A DNA stretch of 64,000 nt, taken from Muribaculaceae bacterium. GTDB taxonomy: Bacteria > Pseudomonadota > Alphaproteobacteria > Rs-D84. Numbering within the stretch: position 1 is the stretch's first letter; each line of letters begins with the position of its first letter. This document shows, in pieces, positions 17,632 to 26,459 of the stretch. Made by a program: the position numbers and the translations under genes. The DNA lies in the NCBI GenBank assembly GCA_023665245.1, contig JAMPEH010000002.1, forward strand, positions 1 to 64,000, written 5' to 3'. Under the pieces are notes generated by a model, which did no database searches, was not told the origin of the DNA, and saw only the letters and a list, made by a program, of their open reading frames with translations.

Positions 17632-17851
17632 TATTTTTCAACGCATGGCGATATGCGCCATACGCATGTATCAGACGGCAATTTCACCGGTTATTGGTGG
17701 CCGTGCCGCATGCCGATTTACCCCCAGTTGCAGCGAATACACCCACACTGCTATTGAAAAATATGGCCTGTTGCGGGGTGGCATTATGGGTATACGCCGG
17801 ATATTACGCTGTCGGCCGGGCGGTGGATATGGCTATGACCCCGTCCCTTGA
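17615..17851 (+). CDS. yidD: Membrane protein insertion efficiency factor YidD
   Basis: 78 residues, the usual size. The hallmark sequence CRFTPSCSEYTHTAIEKYG is followed by GGIMGIRRILRCRPGGGYGYDPVP, both diagnostic for YidD. It is a small amphipathic inner-membrane protein that helps YidC. The gene overlaps the end of rnpA by 17 bases; ATG codons at 17606 and 17594 are alternative starts. yidC, usually next, is not here; accB follows. Confidence 0.93.
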   Translation: MQTNPNIFQRMAICAIRMYQTAISPVIGGRAACRFTPSCSEYTHTAIEKYGLLRGGIMGIRRILRCRPGGGYGYDPVP

Positions 17852-17921
17852 CATAGGCGTCATTTGTGGTAGAATTTCAAACACGAAAAATAAAACGATA
17901 TATTTATAAAAGGATAGAAAG

Positions 17922-18368
17922 ATGTCTTTTCGCGCAACCGTAGAATCCATGTCTAAAATTATGGATGAAATGGGGATTACAGAACTTGATTTAGAACGCC
18001 AGTTTTTGTTCGGTGTATACCGTAAACATATTCATTTATCAAAACAACAGGCCGCAGCCACCGTCGCAATGCCCAGTTTTCCCGTTTCTGATGCCAAACA
18101 GGCAACCAGTGCACCTGCGGATAACGCAATATCAGGATACGCATTAAAATCACCAATGGTGGGCGTTGTATACTTGGCACCAGAACCGGGTGCAAAGGCA
18201 TTTACAACCGTTGGTGCATCGATTAAGGCCGGCGACACTGTCGCATTGGTAGAAGCAATGAAAACATTTAACCCAATCAAATCTGACAAAGACGGCGTGG
18301 TCAAAGAAATATTGGTATCTGACGGCCAGGCGGTCGAATTTGACCAACCATTGATTGTTATTGAATAG
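17922..18368 (+). CDS. accB: Biotin carboxyl carrier protein of acetyl-CoA carboxylase
   Basis: 148 residues. The biotinyl domain fills the second half with the biotin-accepting lysine in VEAMKTFNPIKSD and the preceding turn SPMVGVVYLAPEPGAKAF. The N-terminal part is the usual poorly conserved helical anchor plus an Ala/Pro linker. Biotin on this protein carries carboxyl groups from AccC to the carboxyltransferase, the first step in fatty acid synthesis. AAAGGATAGAAAG precedes the ATG, and accC starts eight bases after the stop. Confidence 0.95.
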   Translation: MSFRATVESMSKIMDEMGITELDLERQFLFGVYRKHIHLSKQQAAATVAMPSFPVSDAKQATSAPADNAISGYALKSPMVGVVYLAPEPGAKAFTTVGASIKAGDTVALVEAMKTFNPIKSDKDGVVKEILVSDGQAVEFDQPLIVIE

Positions 18369-18375
18369 GCATAAC

Positions 18376-19764
18376 ATGTCACAGATAAAGAAAGTTTTAA
18401 TTGCAAACCGTGGTGAAATTGCACTGCGCATTATTCGTGCATGCCGCGATATGGGCATTCGCACGGTTGCGGTGTATTCAACAGTTGATAAAAACGCGAT
18501 GCATGTTCAATTGGCGGATGAATCTGTGTGTATCGGGCCGGGCCCGTCCAAGGATTCATACCTGAACGAATCCGCAATATTAACGGCGGCATTGCTGACA
18601 AATTCTGATGCGATTCACCCGGGGTACGGATTTTTATCTGAACGTGCAGACTTTGCGCAAAAGGTGCAAAATCATGGCATGATTTGGATTGGCCCAGAAC
18701 CAGAAATGATTGTCAAAATGGGTGACAAGGTTAATGCCAAACGCACCGCGATAGAGTGTGGCCTGCCGGTGGTGCCGGGGTCTGATGGCGCGGTTGAAAC
18801 ATTGGACGCGGCGTTAAAGTGCGCGGAAAAAATCGGCTATCCTGTTATGTTAAAGGCATCGGCCGGCGGCGGTGGTCGTGGTATGCGCCCGGTGATGGAC
18901 GCCACCCAAATGGCCGAGGCATTTAATATTACTAAGCAAGAGGCAAAGTCCGGTTTTGGTGACGATACACTGTATATGGAAAAATTGTTGCTGCATCCAC
19001 GTCACATTGAATTTCAGGTACTGGGGGACAAACACGGTCATGTCGTGATATTTGGTGAACGCGACTGTTCGCTGCAACGCAAAAATCAAAAGGTTATGGA
19101 AGAATGCCCGGCGGCTGCCCTGACCCAGAAACAGCGTGACGATATGATTGAAATTTGCAAGACTGCCGCCAAAAAAATGGGATACAGCAGTGCCGGTACA
19201 TTTGAATTCATGTTCGAGGATGGCAAATTCTATTTCTTGGAAATGAATACCCGTTTGCAGGTGGAACATCCTGTGACGGAAATGGTGTATGGTGTTGATT
19301 TGGTTCGCGAACAAATCAGAATCGCAGCCGGTGAAAAATTGGGCTATACACAATCAAATGTCGTACCACATGGACATGCGATTGAATTTCGTATCAATGC
19401 CGAAGATCCTGAAAACTTTATCCCAAATCCGGGCAAAATCACACTGTATGCACCGTCTGGTGGCATGGGTGTTCGTGTAGACAGTGCGGTTTATACTGGG
19501 TATACAATTCCGCCAACATATGATTCGATGATTGCGAAACTGATTGTTTACGCACAAAACAGACCGGCATGTATTATGCGTGCGGCACGTGCATTGGATG
19601 AATTTGTTATCGAAGGGGTAAAAACAACCATCCCATTACAGCAAAAACTGTTAAATAACCGGGATGTAAAGCAATTAAACTTTGATAACCATTGGCTGGA
19701 ATCATTTTTGAAAAAAGAAGCCGAGTCAAAAAAATCACCAGAGACAACGGCGGATAAAAAATAA
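18376..19764 (+). CDS. accC: Acetyl-CoA carboxylase biotin carboxylase subunit
   Basis: 462 residues. The N-terminal KVLIANRGEIALRIIRACRDMG, the ATP-grasp glycine-rich loop KASAGGGGRGMRPV, the HIEFQVLGDKHGHVVIFGERDCSLQRKNQK-type catalytic region and EMNTRLQVEHPVTEMV are all present. It carboxylates biotin on AccB with ATP and bicarbonate. Start 18376 is in a standard position for the family. The accB-accC pair is the common bacterial operon. The 3' end converges on RNA copy B across a shared terminator. Confidence 0.97.
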   Translation: MSQIKKVLIANRGEIALRIIRACRDMGIRTVAVYSTVDKNAMHVQLADESVCIGPGPSKDSYLNESAILTAALLTNSDAIHPGYGFLSERADFAQKVQNHGMIWIGPEPEMIVKMGDKVNAKRTAIECGLPVVPGSDGAVETLDAALKCAEKIGYPVMLKASAGGGGRGMRPVMDATQMAEAFNITKQEAKSGFGDDTLYMEKLLLHPRHIEFQVLGDKHGHVVIFGERDCSLQRKNQKVMEECPAAALTQKQRDDMIEICKTAAKKMGYSSAGTFEFMFEDGKFYFLEMNTRLQVEHPVTEMVYGVDLVREQIRIAAGEKLGYTQSNVVPHGHAIEFRINAEDPENFIPNPGKITLYAPSGGMGVRVDSAVYTGYTIPPTYDSMIAKLIVYAQNRPACIMRAARALDEFVIEGVKTTIPLQQKLLNNRDVKQLNFDNHWLESFLKKEAESKKSPETTADKK

Positions 19765-19765
19765 T

Positions 19766-19793
19766 AAAAAACACCGGCAAATGCCGGTGTTTT
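19766..19793. terminator. Bidirectional terminator of accC and RNA copy B
   Basis: ACACCGGCA/TGCCGGTGT stem flanked by an A run and a T run, within two bases of the accC stop codon. Confidence 0.8.
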
Positions 19794-20014
19794 ACTTGAC
19801 ATAGGTCTTTTCCGCATTTTGTCTGGGGCTCCAATCCCAAACAAAAAGAAAACCACTGTAATAAATCACAGAGGTTGGAGGTTAAAGACTATCTAATGGA
19901 ATAGTGTTGCTTATTTATTATTCGCAACCCTCCAACCCATTGGGTTGGAGTTATACGTCACTCAGACGCCATTAGTAGAGGTCTTTACACCCCACGTTGA
20001 CAATTCATCAACGC
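19768..20014 (-). ncRNA. Structured attenuator-like RNA, stand-alone copy B
   Basis: On the minus strand the order equals copy A: 5' hairpin GCGTTGAT/GTCAACGT, GGGGT/ACCTC hairpin, an extra small hairpin GCGTC/GACGT, segment 1 CTCCAACCC (19942-19950), segment 2 GGGTTGGAGGGTTG (19925-19938), hairpin ACTAT/ATAGT, segment 3 CCTCCAACC (19873-19881), terminator stem AACCTCTGT/ACAGTGGTT with TTTTCTTTTTG (19843-19852), then hairpin GTTTGGG/CCCAGAC, tail AAAAGACCTATGTCAAG and a second terminator. Several pairs differ from copy A but keep pairing (T-G to T-A in the first stem, A-T to G-T in the second). No gene follows in this direction. Confidence 0.8.
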
Positions 20015-20020
20015 ATGTGA

Positions 20021-20029
20021 ATTATAACA
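20021..20029 (-). promoter_or_regulatory. Extended -10 promoter of RNA copy B
   Basis: On the minus strand TGTTATAAT, as in copy A, with the conserved CCTAGATTTT block about 20 bases further upstream. Confidence 0.75.
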
Positions 20030-20057
20030 AATAAATACACAAAATCTAGGATTTTAT

Positions 20058-20134
20058 TAGAGTTTAGGTAATAGAGTATAGGTAGTAGTTAATGTGTGGC
20101 GCAATATGCGCCACGACTTATTTCTCTTCACTCT
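20058..20134. repeat. TAGAGT-type palindromic repeat, copy 1
   Basis: Central perfect hairpin GTGGCGCA/TGCGCCAC flanked by AT-rich arms built of TAGAGT, TAGTAG and CTTCACTCT pieces. Two further copies are at 30454-30552 and 33529-33627. This copy covers the last two codons and stop of the cysteine-rich gene at 20128-20718. Confidence 0.8.
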
Positions 20135-20718
20135 TTGTAATAACAGTTTCCTGTCAGTTCATAAATACCTGTTGCGCCACTGTACGTACCGGGCGTTAAA
20201 TAGCATGATGTAATCCCCATATTATTACCGGCATCTGATGTTCCGCCACCCGGGCATGTGCCGCATGACCAAGTGCAATTGGTTGGTTCTGTCTTGCCCA
20301 TATTATAAGTTCCTACCTTGCAACGGTATCCATAATCTCTATTGTTATAAACACATTTTTCTTCTTTTGGGTTTCCGTAATCGGTACATGCCACCCATGT
20401 GCAACTGCCGTAATCACCACCACTGCCGGTGGATTCGCATACACCGTATGATATGGTTCCAGAACAATTGTCAGTTGGATGTTGTGTTTTTAGTGTGTAT
20501 CCGGACTTGCAACTGGTGCAATCAATTAAGTGCCGGTATGCGCCCGCATTAAAATAATAACATTTGTGCACATAATTGCTGCATCCCTTGGTATCACCCA
20601 TAATACCATACGAATCACAGTCATTATTGTATGATTTTATTTCGCATTGTGTGGCGGAATTTGCAGATGTTATAAAGCCTGTGAAAATTACCGTACACAT
20701 TATTTTTGTTATTTTCAT
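20128..20718 (-). CDS. Cysteine-rich secreted protein, paralogue 2
   Basis: 196 residues from the ATG at 20718, which has AGGGGG seven bases upstream. The frame is open through the leader up to 20811, but that part overlaps the terminator structure and is not a credible N terminus. The signal peptide is MKITKIMCTVIFTGFITSANSA. The mature protein carries about eighteen cysteines, a CTSCKSGYTL unit and the C-terminal ITSCYLTPGTYSG block also seen in the protein encoded at 966-1655. A secreted disulfide-rich protein of unknown function. The stop codon lies inside a palindromic repeat, so the original C terminus may have been replaced. Expression is probably controlled by the leader RNA at 20719-20958. 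Confidence 0.8.
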   Translation of the reverse strand: MKITKIMCTVIFTGFITSANSATQCEIKSYNNDCDSYGIMGDTKGCSNYVHKCYYFNAGAYRHLIDCTSCKSGYTLKTQHPTDNCSGTISYGVCESTGSGGDYGSCTWVACTDYGNPKEEKCVYNNRDYGYRCKVGTYNMGKTEPTNCTWSCGTCPGGGTSDAGNNMGITSCYLTPGTYSGATGIYELTGNCYYKE

Positions 20719-20958
20719 TAGTATCCCCCTGATTATTTCTAAACAAAAACCACCCAAGATTTGAGTGGTCAGGAGGCTGATAACAATTCCAAGAATTGCG
20801 TGCTTATTCAATATATTCGCAACCCTCCTGACCAGGGTCCTGGTTCAGGAGTTATTTCGTCTGAATATAAAAAAAAGACGCATCAATCGCGCCACAGGTA
20901 GATATTCCGACGCTTGGATAGAGGTTATCAGGCCCCATCATGGCAACACACCATGACA
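20719..20958 (-). ncRNA. Structured attenuator-like leader RNA (copy D) of the cysteine-rich gene
   Basis: Minus strand: 5' hairpin TCATGG/CCATGA, a GGGG/CCTC hairpin, long stem CGTCGGAATAT with ATATTCAGACG enclosing GGCGC/GCGTC, segment 1 CTCCTGAACC (20842-20851), segment 2 GGTCAGGAGG (20824-20833), hairpin CAATT/AATTG, segment 3 CCTCCTGACC (20767-20776), and the terminator ACCACTC/GGGTGGT plus TTTTTG (20745-20769). As in the other copies, segment 2 can pair with either 1 or 3, and segment 3 shares bases with the terminator stem. The ribosome binding site and ATG of the cysteine-rich gene follow at once. Very similar to copy C, with paired changes in the first hairpin. Confidence 0.82.
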
Positions 20959-20964
20959 AGAATT

Positions 20965-20993
20965 ATTATATAATGCATTACAGCGTGTGTAAA
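20965..20993 (-). promoter_or_regulatory. Promoter of leader D
   Basis: On the minus strand TTTACA (20988-20993), 17-base spacer, TATAAT (20965-20970). Confidence 0.8.
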
Positions 20994-21033
20994 GAAAGGA
21001 TTTTCATTTTGTTGGATTATCTATCTCAAATCA

Positions 21034-21135
21034 CGTCACACCGTCGAAGGACGGTGTCCACTGTATTATTCGATTGTCCCAGTGCTAGAAACATATAAAA
21101 CACAATGGCCCCCGACCTTCGTCGGGGTGACGACG
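21034..21135. repeat. Three-hairpin palindromic repeat, copy 4
   Basis: CGTCACACCGTCGAAGGACG opens the copy (first hairpin ACCGTCGAAGGACGGT), then TCCCAGTGCTAGAA and hairpin CCCCGACCTTCGTCGGGG with GTGACGACG at the end. It lies just upstream of the promoter of leader D. Confidence 0.75.
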
Positions 21136-21152
21136 TTAGAAAAATTGTTCAT

Positions 21153-21180
21153 AAAAAAACGCCCCAAATGGGGCATTTTT
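21153..21180. terminator. infB terminator
   Basis: GCCCC/GGGGC stem with loop AAAT and runs of A and T on its two sides, touching the infB stop codon. Confidence 0.8.
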
Positions 21181-23585
21181 TACAGTTGTGCGCGAACCTC
21201 TTGCACTTCATAGCATTCGACGCGGTCGCCTTCTTTTAAATCGTTATATTTATCAAACGACATACCGAATTCAACACCACCGGATACTTCTTTAACCTCG
21301 TTCTTTTCACGACGCAATTCGCCAATTTTTCCGTCGTATATAACAACATTGTTGCGCAACAGGCGTACAAACGCATCTTTCTTTATCACACCTTCGGACA
21401 GGCGGCATCCGGCAACACGTGTGCCCTTGCCAACGGTAAACAATGCGATAACATCTGCATATCCAATAAAGTTTTCTTTTCTTTCCGGCGCCAATTTACC
21501 AGACAGAATTTCTTTGATTTCGTCTGTGATACGATACACAACACTGTGATAACGAATATCAACATTTGATGTGCGTGCCATATCACGAACCGCTGCATCC
21601 GCACGAACGTTGAACGCAATTATAACCGCGCCAGACGCTGATGCCAGACGGATATCACCTTCGGTAATTTGGCCGACACCAGATGACAGAATTTCAACCG
21701 CAGCCTTGTCTGTGTGAATATCTTTTAACATATCAACAATGGCTTCAACACTGCCCTGGACATCGGCACGTAAAACAATCGGCAATGTTAATTTTTTCGT
21801 TTCGTCACGACGGGCAAACAATTCTTCCAGTGATGAACGCTTAATCGCATTGGCTTTGTCTTTGGCCTTTTGCACACGATATGCCGCAACTTCACGGGTT
21901 TGTGCCTCGGTATCCATGACGCGTAATTCGTCACCTGCGGTTGGTACAGAATTCAAGCCCAATACGACAACAGGCTGGCCTGGTTTAACAGATTTTACAC
22001 GTTCACCGGTCGAATTTATCAGACCACGTACACGACCAAATGTTTCACCAACAACAAATACATCACCGATTTTTAATGTACCCTGGCGCATTAATATTGT
22101 GGCAGTGGCACCCAGACCACGTTCCATTTTTGCCTCTACTACAAATGCGACAGCCGGCATTTCGGCATCTGCCTTTAATTCCATCATATCGGCCTGCAAC
22201 AAGATTGCTTCTTCTAATTTATCCAGACCGATTTTCTTGGTTGCGGAAATTTCAACACACTGAACATCACCGCCCATTTCTTCAACCTGAACCTCTTGCT
22301 GCAACAGGTCGGTTTTTACACGGGTTGGATTAGCCTCTGGCAGATCACATTTGTTAATCGCAACAATAAAAGGAACCTTGGCCGCGCGGATATGGTTTAT
22401 CGCCTCGATAGTTTGGGGCATAATAGAATCATTTGCCGCCACAACCAGCACAACAATATCAGCCATTTGCGCACCACGTGCACGCATAGCAGTAAATGTT
22501 TCGTGACCGGGGGTATCTAAAAATGTAATCATTGGGCCAGTTTTGGTCTTAACCTCGTATGCAGAAACATGTTGGGTGATACCACCAGCCTCGGATGCAA
22601 CAACATTTGCGTTGCGGAACGCATCCAACAGGGATGTTTTACCATGATCAACGTGTCCCACAACGGTGACGACCGGTGCACGTGGGGTTAATTTTTCTGG
22701 GTCTGGTTCGCGTTCCATTTGGTCTGCATACGGTTTCATATCAACACGCTTTACCGTTGCACCAAATTCTGTGGCGATTAATTCGGCGGTATCTGCATCA
22801 ATAGACTGATTCTGGGATGCCATCATACCCATTTCCATCAATTTTTTGATAACATTGCCAACCTTTTCAGCCATGGCTGCCGCCAGGTCTTTGACAGTAA
22901 TCGTATCACCCAGTGTGACGACGTGTTCAACCTTTTGTGGGGCGGTAAATATTGCACGCGCCTTTTCACGGAAACGTTTTAGCGAAGCCTCGGACCGGCG
23001 ACGGTTCGCACCACGCAGACCGATTTCATCGTCATCATCGCCATCACCGATTACAATATCGTGAATTGATATTTTACCAGATTTCTTGAAATCCTTTTTA
23101 TAATTATTATTGCGGGATGTGCGCGTATCATCATCGTCGCCACCACGGGATGGTTTGTTATTATTGCGCGGGGCGAAATTTTGCGTGGCGGCAGGCTGCT
23201 TTTTCTGGGGTGCATTTTCACGTGGCGCCGCCGCAACAGCAGGTTCTGATTCTGTGGCAACATTTTCACGGGCAGCCAATTGTTCTTTGACCTGTTCGTA
23301 TTCACGTGATTCCCGTTCTATTTCCGCTGCACGGGCCGCCGCGGCAGCCGCCTCTTGCGCGGCACGTTGTTTACGTTCTTCTTCACGGGCACGTGCCGCT
23401 TCTAGCACGGCACGCAATTTTTCATCCGCTGCGTTATGTGCAGGTGCGACCGATTTTTCTTCTTCGCGTAATTCACGCGTACCCGGCGCGATAACGCGAC
23501 GACGACGTTCAACGAATACTGCGTCGCCCTTGCGGCTTTGTACCGCGTCCATTGTGACAGATTTTCCCAGTGTCAGTGTTGCCAT
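21180..23585 (-). CDS. infB: Translation initiation factor IF-2
   Basis: 801 residues. The first 290 are a charged, low-complexity region rich in Glu, Arg and Ala with a predicted coiled coil (residues 45-120). The GTPase domain follows with G1 [15 protein letters not shown]3 DTPGHET and G4 NKCDLP, then the domains that hold fMet-tRNA, ending at residue 801. IF-2 brings initiator tRNA to the 30S subunit and promotes subunit joining. It is downstream of nusA, as in the conserved rimP-nusA-infB operon, but rimP, ylxR and rbfA are missing from the group. Confidence 0.96.
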   Translation of the reverse strand: MATLTLGKSVTMDAVQSRKGDAVFVERRRRVIAPGTRELREEEKSVAPAHNAADEKLRAVLEAARAREEERKQRAAQEAAAAAARAAEIERESREYEQVKEQLAARENVATESEPAVAAAPRENAPQKKQPAATQNFAPRNNNKPSRGGDDDDTRTSRNNNYKKDFKKSGKISIHDIVIGDGDDDDEIGLRGANRRRSEASLKRFREKARAIFTAPQKVEHVVTLGDTITVKDLAAAMAEKVGNVIKKLMEMGMMASQNQSIDADTAELIATEFGATVKRVDMKPYADQMEREPDPEKLTPRAPVVTVVGHVDHGKTSLLDAFRNANVVASEAGGITQHVSAYEVKTKTGPMITFLDTPGHETFTAMRARGAQMADIVVLVVAANDSIMPQTIEAINHIRAAKVPFIVAINKCDLPEANPTRVKTDLLQQEVQVEEMGGDVQCVEISATKKIGLDKLEEAILLQADMMELKADAEMPAVAFVVEAKMERGLGATATILMRQGTLKIGDVFVVGETFGRVRGLINSTGERVKSVKPGQPVVVLGLNSVPTAGDELRVMDTEAQTREVAAYRVQKAKDKANAIKRSSLEELFARRDETKKLTLPIVLRADVQGSVEAIVDMLKDIHTDKAAVEILSSGVGQITEGDIRLASASGAVIIAFNVRADAAVRDMARTSNVDIRYHSVVYRITDEIKEILSGKLAPERKENFIGYADVIALFTVGKGTRVAGCRLSEGVIKKDAFVRLLRNNVVIYDGKIGELRREKNEVKEVSGGVEFGMSFDKYNDLKEGDRVECYEVQEVRAQL

Positions 23586-23607
23586 TTATTGTTGCCCCGT
23601 GTGTTTT

Positions 23608-23628
23608 GCCGCGGGACGCACCCGCGGC
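23608..23628 (-). promoter_or_regulatory. Hairpin between nusA and infB
   Basis: Perfect eight-pair stem GCCGCGGG/CCCGCGGC with a five-base loop, no T run. It occupies most of the 56-base gap where many bacteria carry ylxR. It may stabilise or process the mRNA. Confidence 0.5.
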
Positions 23629-23641
23629 ATAGTTTTATTAT

Positions 23642-25219
23642 TTATTCCTGAACATCCGTTGTTGCGTCAGATGTTTCCTTGGTATCGCGTACGATGCCGT
23701 ATGCGATTTCGCGTGCCTTCATGATGACGCGCCCTGCCAGTCTTGGGCTCATTGTGTCTTCGCCCAGGATTTCAACCAATTCATCAGATGCCAAATCCGC
23801 CAGGTCAGACAAAGACTTGATACCTGCCGCACCCAATTGCATGATTATCGGACGTTTGATAAAATCAAATCCCAACAGGTCGTCAGACATACCGTTTTTA
23901 TGACCCGTTTCGATATAATCTTTTTCAACATTGTCCAAATAGGCCTTGGCACGTGTTTGCAATTCTGTGGCCAGTTCTGCGTTGAAACCTTCGATAGATT
24001 CCAATTCGGTTGCATCCACAAATGCGATTTCTTCGATTGTGCGGAACCCTTCGGTAATCAACAGGTGCGCAATCATTTCATCAACATCCAGCCCCTTTAT
24101 AAACAGTTCTGTCTTTTCTTTGAATTCCTTGGCACGGCGTTCTTGTTCTTCGGCTTCGTTCATAACGTCAATGTTCCAGCCCGTCAATTGCGATGCCAAA
24201 CGTACGTTCTGGCCACGACGACCAATCGCCAAAGACTGTTGGTCTTCGTTAACAACAACGGCGGCACTGCGTGTATCTTCTTCGACGATGATTTTTGCGA
24301 CCTTGGCCGGTTGCATTGCATTAACAATGTATACCGCCGGGTCATCAGAATACAAGATAACGTCAATCTTTTCACCATGGCATTCGTTGATAACAGGCTG
24401 GATACGGGTACCCTTGATACCAACCGTCATACCAACCGCATCAATTGATGGGTCCTGGGTTTCAACCGCGATTTTTGCATGTGAACCCGGTGCACGTGAT
24501 ACAGATTTGATTTTGATAACGCCTTCATAAATTTCCGGCACTTCTTGGACAAACAGTTTTTCCATAAACATCGGATGTGTACGTGTCAAGAAGATTTGTG
24601 GGCCCGTATTTGAACGTTCAACATTCATAATCAGTGCACGTACACGGTCACCAACCGCCAGACGTTCGCCTGGGATTTGTTCATTGCTGCGGATATAACC
24701 TTCGGCCTTGCCGTTGATATCAACAAACACGTTGCCAAATTCAATACGCTTTACAACGCCTGATACGATATCACCAATATTATCCTTGAATTCTTCGTAT
24801 TGGCGACCCTTTTCTGCATCGCGAACACGTGCAGTCATAATTTGTTTTGCCGTCTGAAACGCCATGCGTCCAAATTCAGGTTCCGGCAGTGGGTCTTCGA
24901 CCACATCACCAACAACCGGATTTTTTGCATATTTTTTTGCCTGTTCCACGGTCAGCATGGTATTTGGGTCGTATTCTTCATCTTCGCCCAGTGCATCTGG
25001 TGACTTAATAACCTTGAACAAACGCTTTACATGGATTGCCCCATTATGACGGTCAATATCCGCCGTGATGTCAAATTCTTCGCCATATTTATGTTTGGCG
25101 ATTTTGGCGATTGCCGCCTCTAACGATTCAATAACAATTTCGCGGTCAATCAATTTTTCCTGGGCCAGTGAATCAATTGCCAACAGCAAATCCTGGCGGG
25201 GCATCGAAACAAAAGACAT
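23642..25219 (-). CDS. nusA: Transcription termination/antitermination factor NusA
   Basis: 525 residues. The N-terminal polymerase-binding domain (about 1-130) is followed by the S1 domain (GDIVSGVVKRIEFGNVFVDI), two KH domains (including the motif IGRRGQNVRLASQLTGW) and two C-terminal helix-hairpin-helix AR domains (EEIAFVDATELESIEGF and the later LSDLADLASDELVEILG). It binds elongating RNA polymerase and acts in pausing, termination and antitermination. Start is set by AAGGAG six bases upstream. A strong hairpin at 25274-25302 lies in its untranslated leader. Confidence 0.95.
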   Translation of the reverse strand: MSFVSMPRQDLLLAIDSLAQEKLIDREIVIESLEAAIAKIAKHKYGEEFDITADIDRHNGAIHVKRLFKVIKSPDALGEDEEYDPNTMLTVEQAKKYAKNPVVGDVVEDPLPEPEFGRMAFQTAKQIMTARVRDAEKGRQYEEFKDNIGDIVSGVVKRIEFGNVFVDINGKAEGYIRSNEQIPGERLAVGDRVRALIMNVERSNTGPQIFLTRTHPMFMEKLFVQEVPEIYEGVIKIKSVSRAPGSHAKIAVETQDPSIDAVGMTVGIKGTRIQPVINECHGEKIDVILYSDDPAVYIVNAMQPAKVAKIIVEEDTRSAAVVVNEDQQSLAIGRRGQNVRLASQLTGWNIDVMNEAEEQERRAKEFKEKTELFIKGLDVDEMIAHLLITEGFRTIEEIAFVDATELESIEGFNAELATELQTRAKAYLDNVEKDYIETGHKNGMSDDLLGFDFIKRPIIMQLGAAGIKSLSDLADLASDELVEILGEDTMSPRLAGRVIMKAREIAYGIVRDTKETSDATTDVQE

Positions 25220-25273
25220 ATGCTTTCTCCTTGTTTGTTTTGGGCGTCTTTTACTTACTTTCTTTTTATTTAC

Positions 25274-25302
25274 AAGGGCGGGACTTCTCAGCCCCGCCCT
25301 TA
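25274..25302. promoter_or_regulatory. Strong hairpin in the nusA leader
   Basis: AAGGGCGGG/CCCGCCCTT, nine pairs with an eleven-base loop, about 55 bases before the nusA start. Neither strand has an immediate T run, and no gene ends here, since nusA and lptF diverge from this gap. An autoregulatory structure of nusA is possible. Confidence 0.5.
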
Positions 25303-25361
25303 AAAAATCTTTTTAAGAACAATTCTATTATATATCCGAATCGCTAAAATGCAAGAATTAT

Positions 25362-25390
25362 TTGACGGTACCTGTTTTCCGATTTATACT
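25362..25390 (+). promoter_or_regulatory. lptF promoter, predicted leaderless
   Basis: TTGACG (25362-25367), 17-base spacer, TATACT (25385-25390), seven bases before the ATG at 25398; no Shine-Dalgarno sequence. Confidence 0.75.
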
Positions 25391-25397
25391 GCAAATC

Positions 25398-26459
25398 ATG
25401 AAGATTATTAATAAGTATTTTGCACGCCAGTTAATCGCGATATTTATCATGCTGTTGATGGTGCTGACGGGTTTGGCATGGATGATTCAAATCATGTCCA
25501 TGATGCGATTCCTGTTGAACTATGGCGTGGCATTGGACAGTTTTATCGGACTTACCGTTTTAATGGTGCCGTTTATTATTTCTATCATTATACCATTTGT
25601 ATGCTTTATCGCCGTTATATTCGTGTACAATAAATTGATTTCTGATAATGAAATCACGGTTATGAGCGCATCCAGTCTGTCGCCAGGCCAAATTGCAAAA
25701 CCGGCATTGGTGTTGGCGGTTATATTAACGCTGGCGCATTTGGCGTTGAATCTGTGGATTGTACCATCAACCCAGGCACGATTTTATAATACGCAATGGA
25801 ATCTGCGATATGGCCTGGCGCATATGAAATTACAAGAATCCGCATTTACAGAAATAACAGACGGCCTGGTTGTATATGTGGACAAGGTATCAGGCCATGA
25901 TTTAAGTCAGGTAATGTTATCCGACACACGTGAAGACGCATCCCAGATGATAATCTTTGCAGAAAAGGGAAAACTGGTATCAACCACACGTGGGCTGTCA
26001 ATTGTGATGACAAATGGTTCATTACAGGCCACCGGTGATGCCATGACAACGGGTACATTTGAAACATTTGATATGGATTTAAATGTATCAGACAATGGTG
26101 GTGATAACGCGTTCAAGGTACGCCGGATTCCAACATCCGACCTGGTGCGTGATATACTGAACACCCCGACACAAAAGCAGCATAAAAAGGTATTGGCCGA
26201 ATTATGCACCCGTTTTTTAAGTCCGATTATGAATCTGATTCTGGCGGCGTTGTGTGCATGCATATTGTTACGCTCATCGTTGTTGCGTCGCCGTGCCAGT
26301 TTTGCGCCCGCGATGGCGGTGCTGGCAATGGCGGTGGCAATGGCGACATTCATGACGGCATCAAATATGATAGGCAGTCTGACACAATTTGGCGTGCTGG
26401 CCATTGCACAAATTGTTGTATTGGTCGTAATTTTATCTATACTGTTTAGCAAGAAATAA
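25398..26459 (+). CDS. lptF: Lipopolysaccharide export permease LptF
   Basis: 353 residues from the ATG at 25398. The earlier in-frame TTG at 25362 is part of the -35 hexamer, so it cannot be translated from this promoter. The LptF/LptG fold is visible: three N-terminal membrane helices up to about residue 110, a periplasmic beta-jellyroll domain (about 130-260) and three C-terminal helices. With LptB and LptG it extracts LPS from the inner membrane. The usual partner lptG is absent from the cluster; lptD follows directly with stop and start overlapping by one base (TAATG). Confidence 0.85.
   Translation: MKIINKYFARQLIAIFIMLLMVLTGLAWMIQIMSMMRFLLNYGVALDSFIGLTVLMVPFIISIIIPFVCFIAVIFVYNKLISDNEITVMSASSLSPGQIAKPALVLAVILTLAHLALNLWIVPSTQARFYNTQWNLRYGLAHMKLQESAFTEITDGLVVYVDKVSGHDLSQVMLSDTREDASQMIIFAEKGKLVSTTRGLSIVMTNGSLQATGDAMTTGTFETFDMDLNVSDNGGDNAFKVRRIPTSDLVRDILNTPTQKQHKKVLAELCTRFLSPIMNLILAALCACILLRSSLLRRRASFAPAMAVLAMAVAMATFMTASNMIGSLTQFGVLAIAQIVVLVVILSILFSKK

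Noticed and set aside
20719..20811. N-terminal extension of the cysteine-rich protein through its leader
   Set aside because: The frame is open by chance; it crosses the terminator, and the proper signal peptide with AGGGGG starts at 20718.
20928..20954. Short frame MVCCHDGA in leader D, with two adjacent Cys codons, as a leader peptide
   Set aside because: It lies inside the first hairpin, has no ribosome binding site, and is not conserved in the other three copies.
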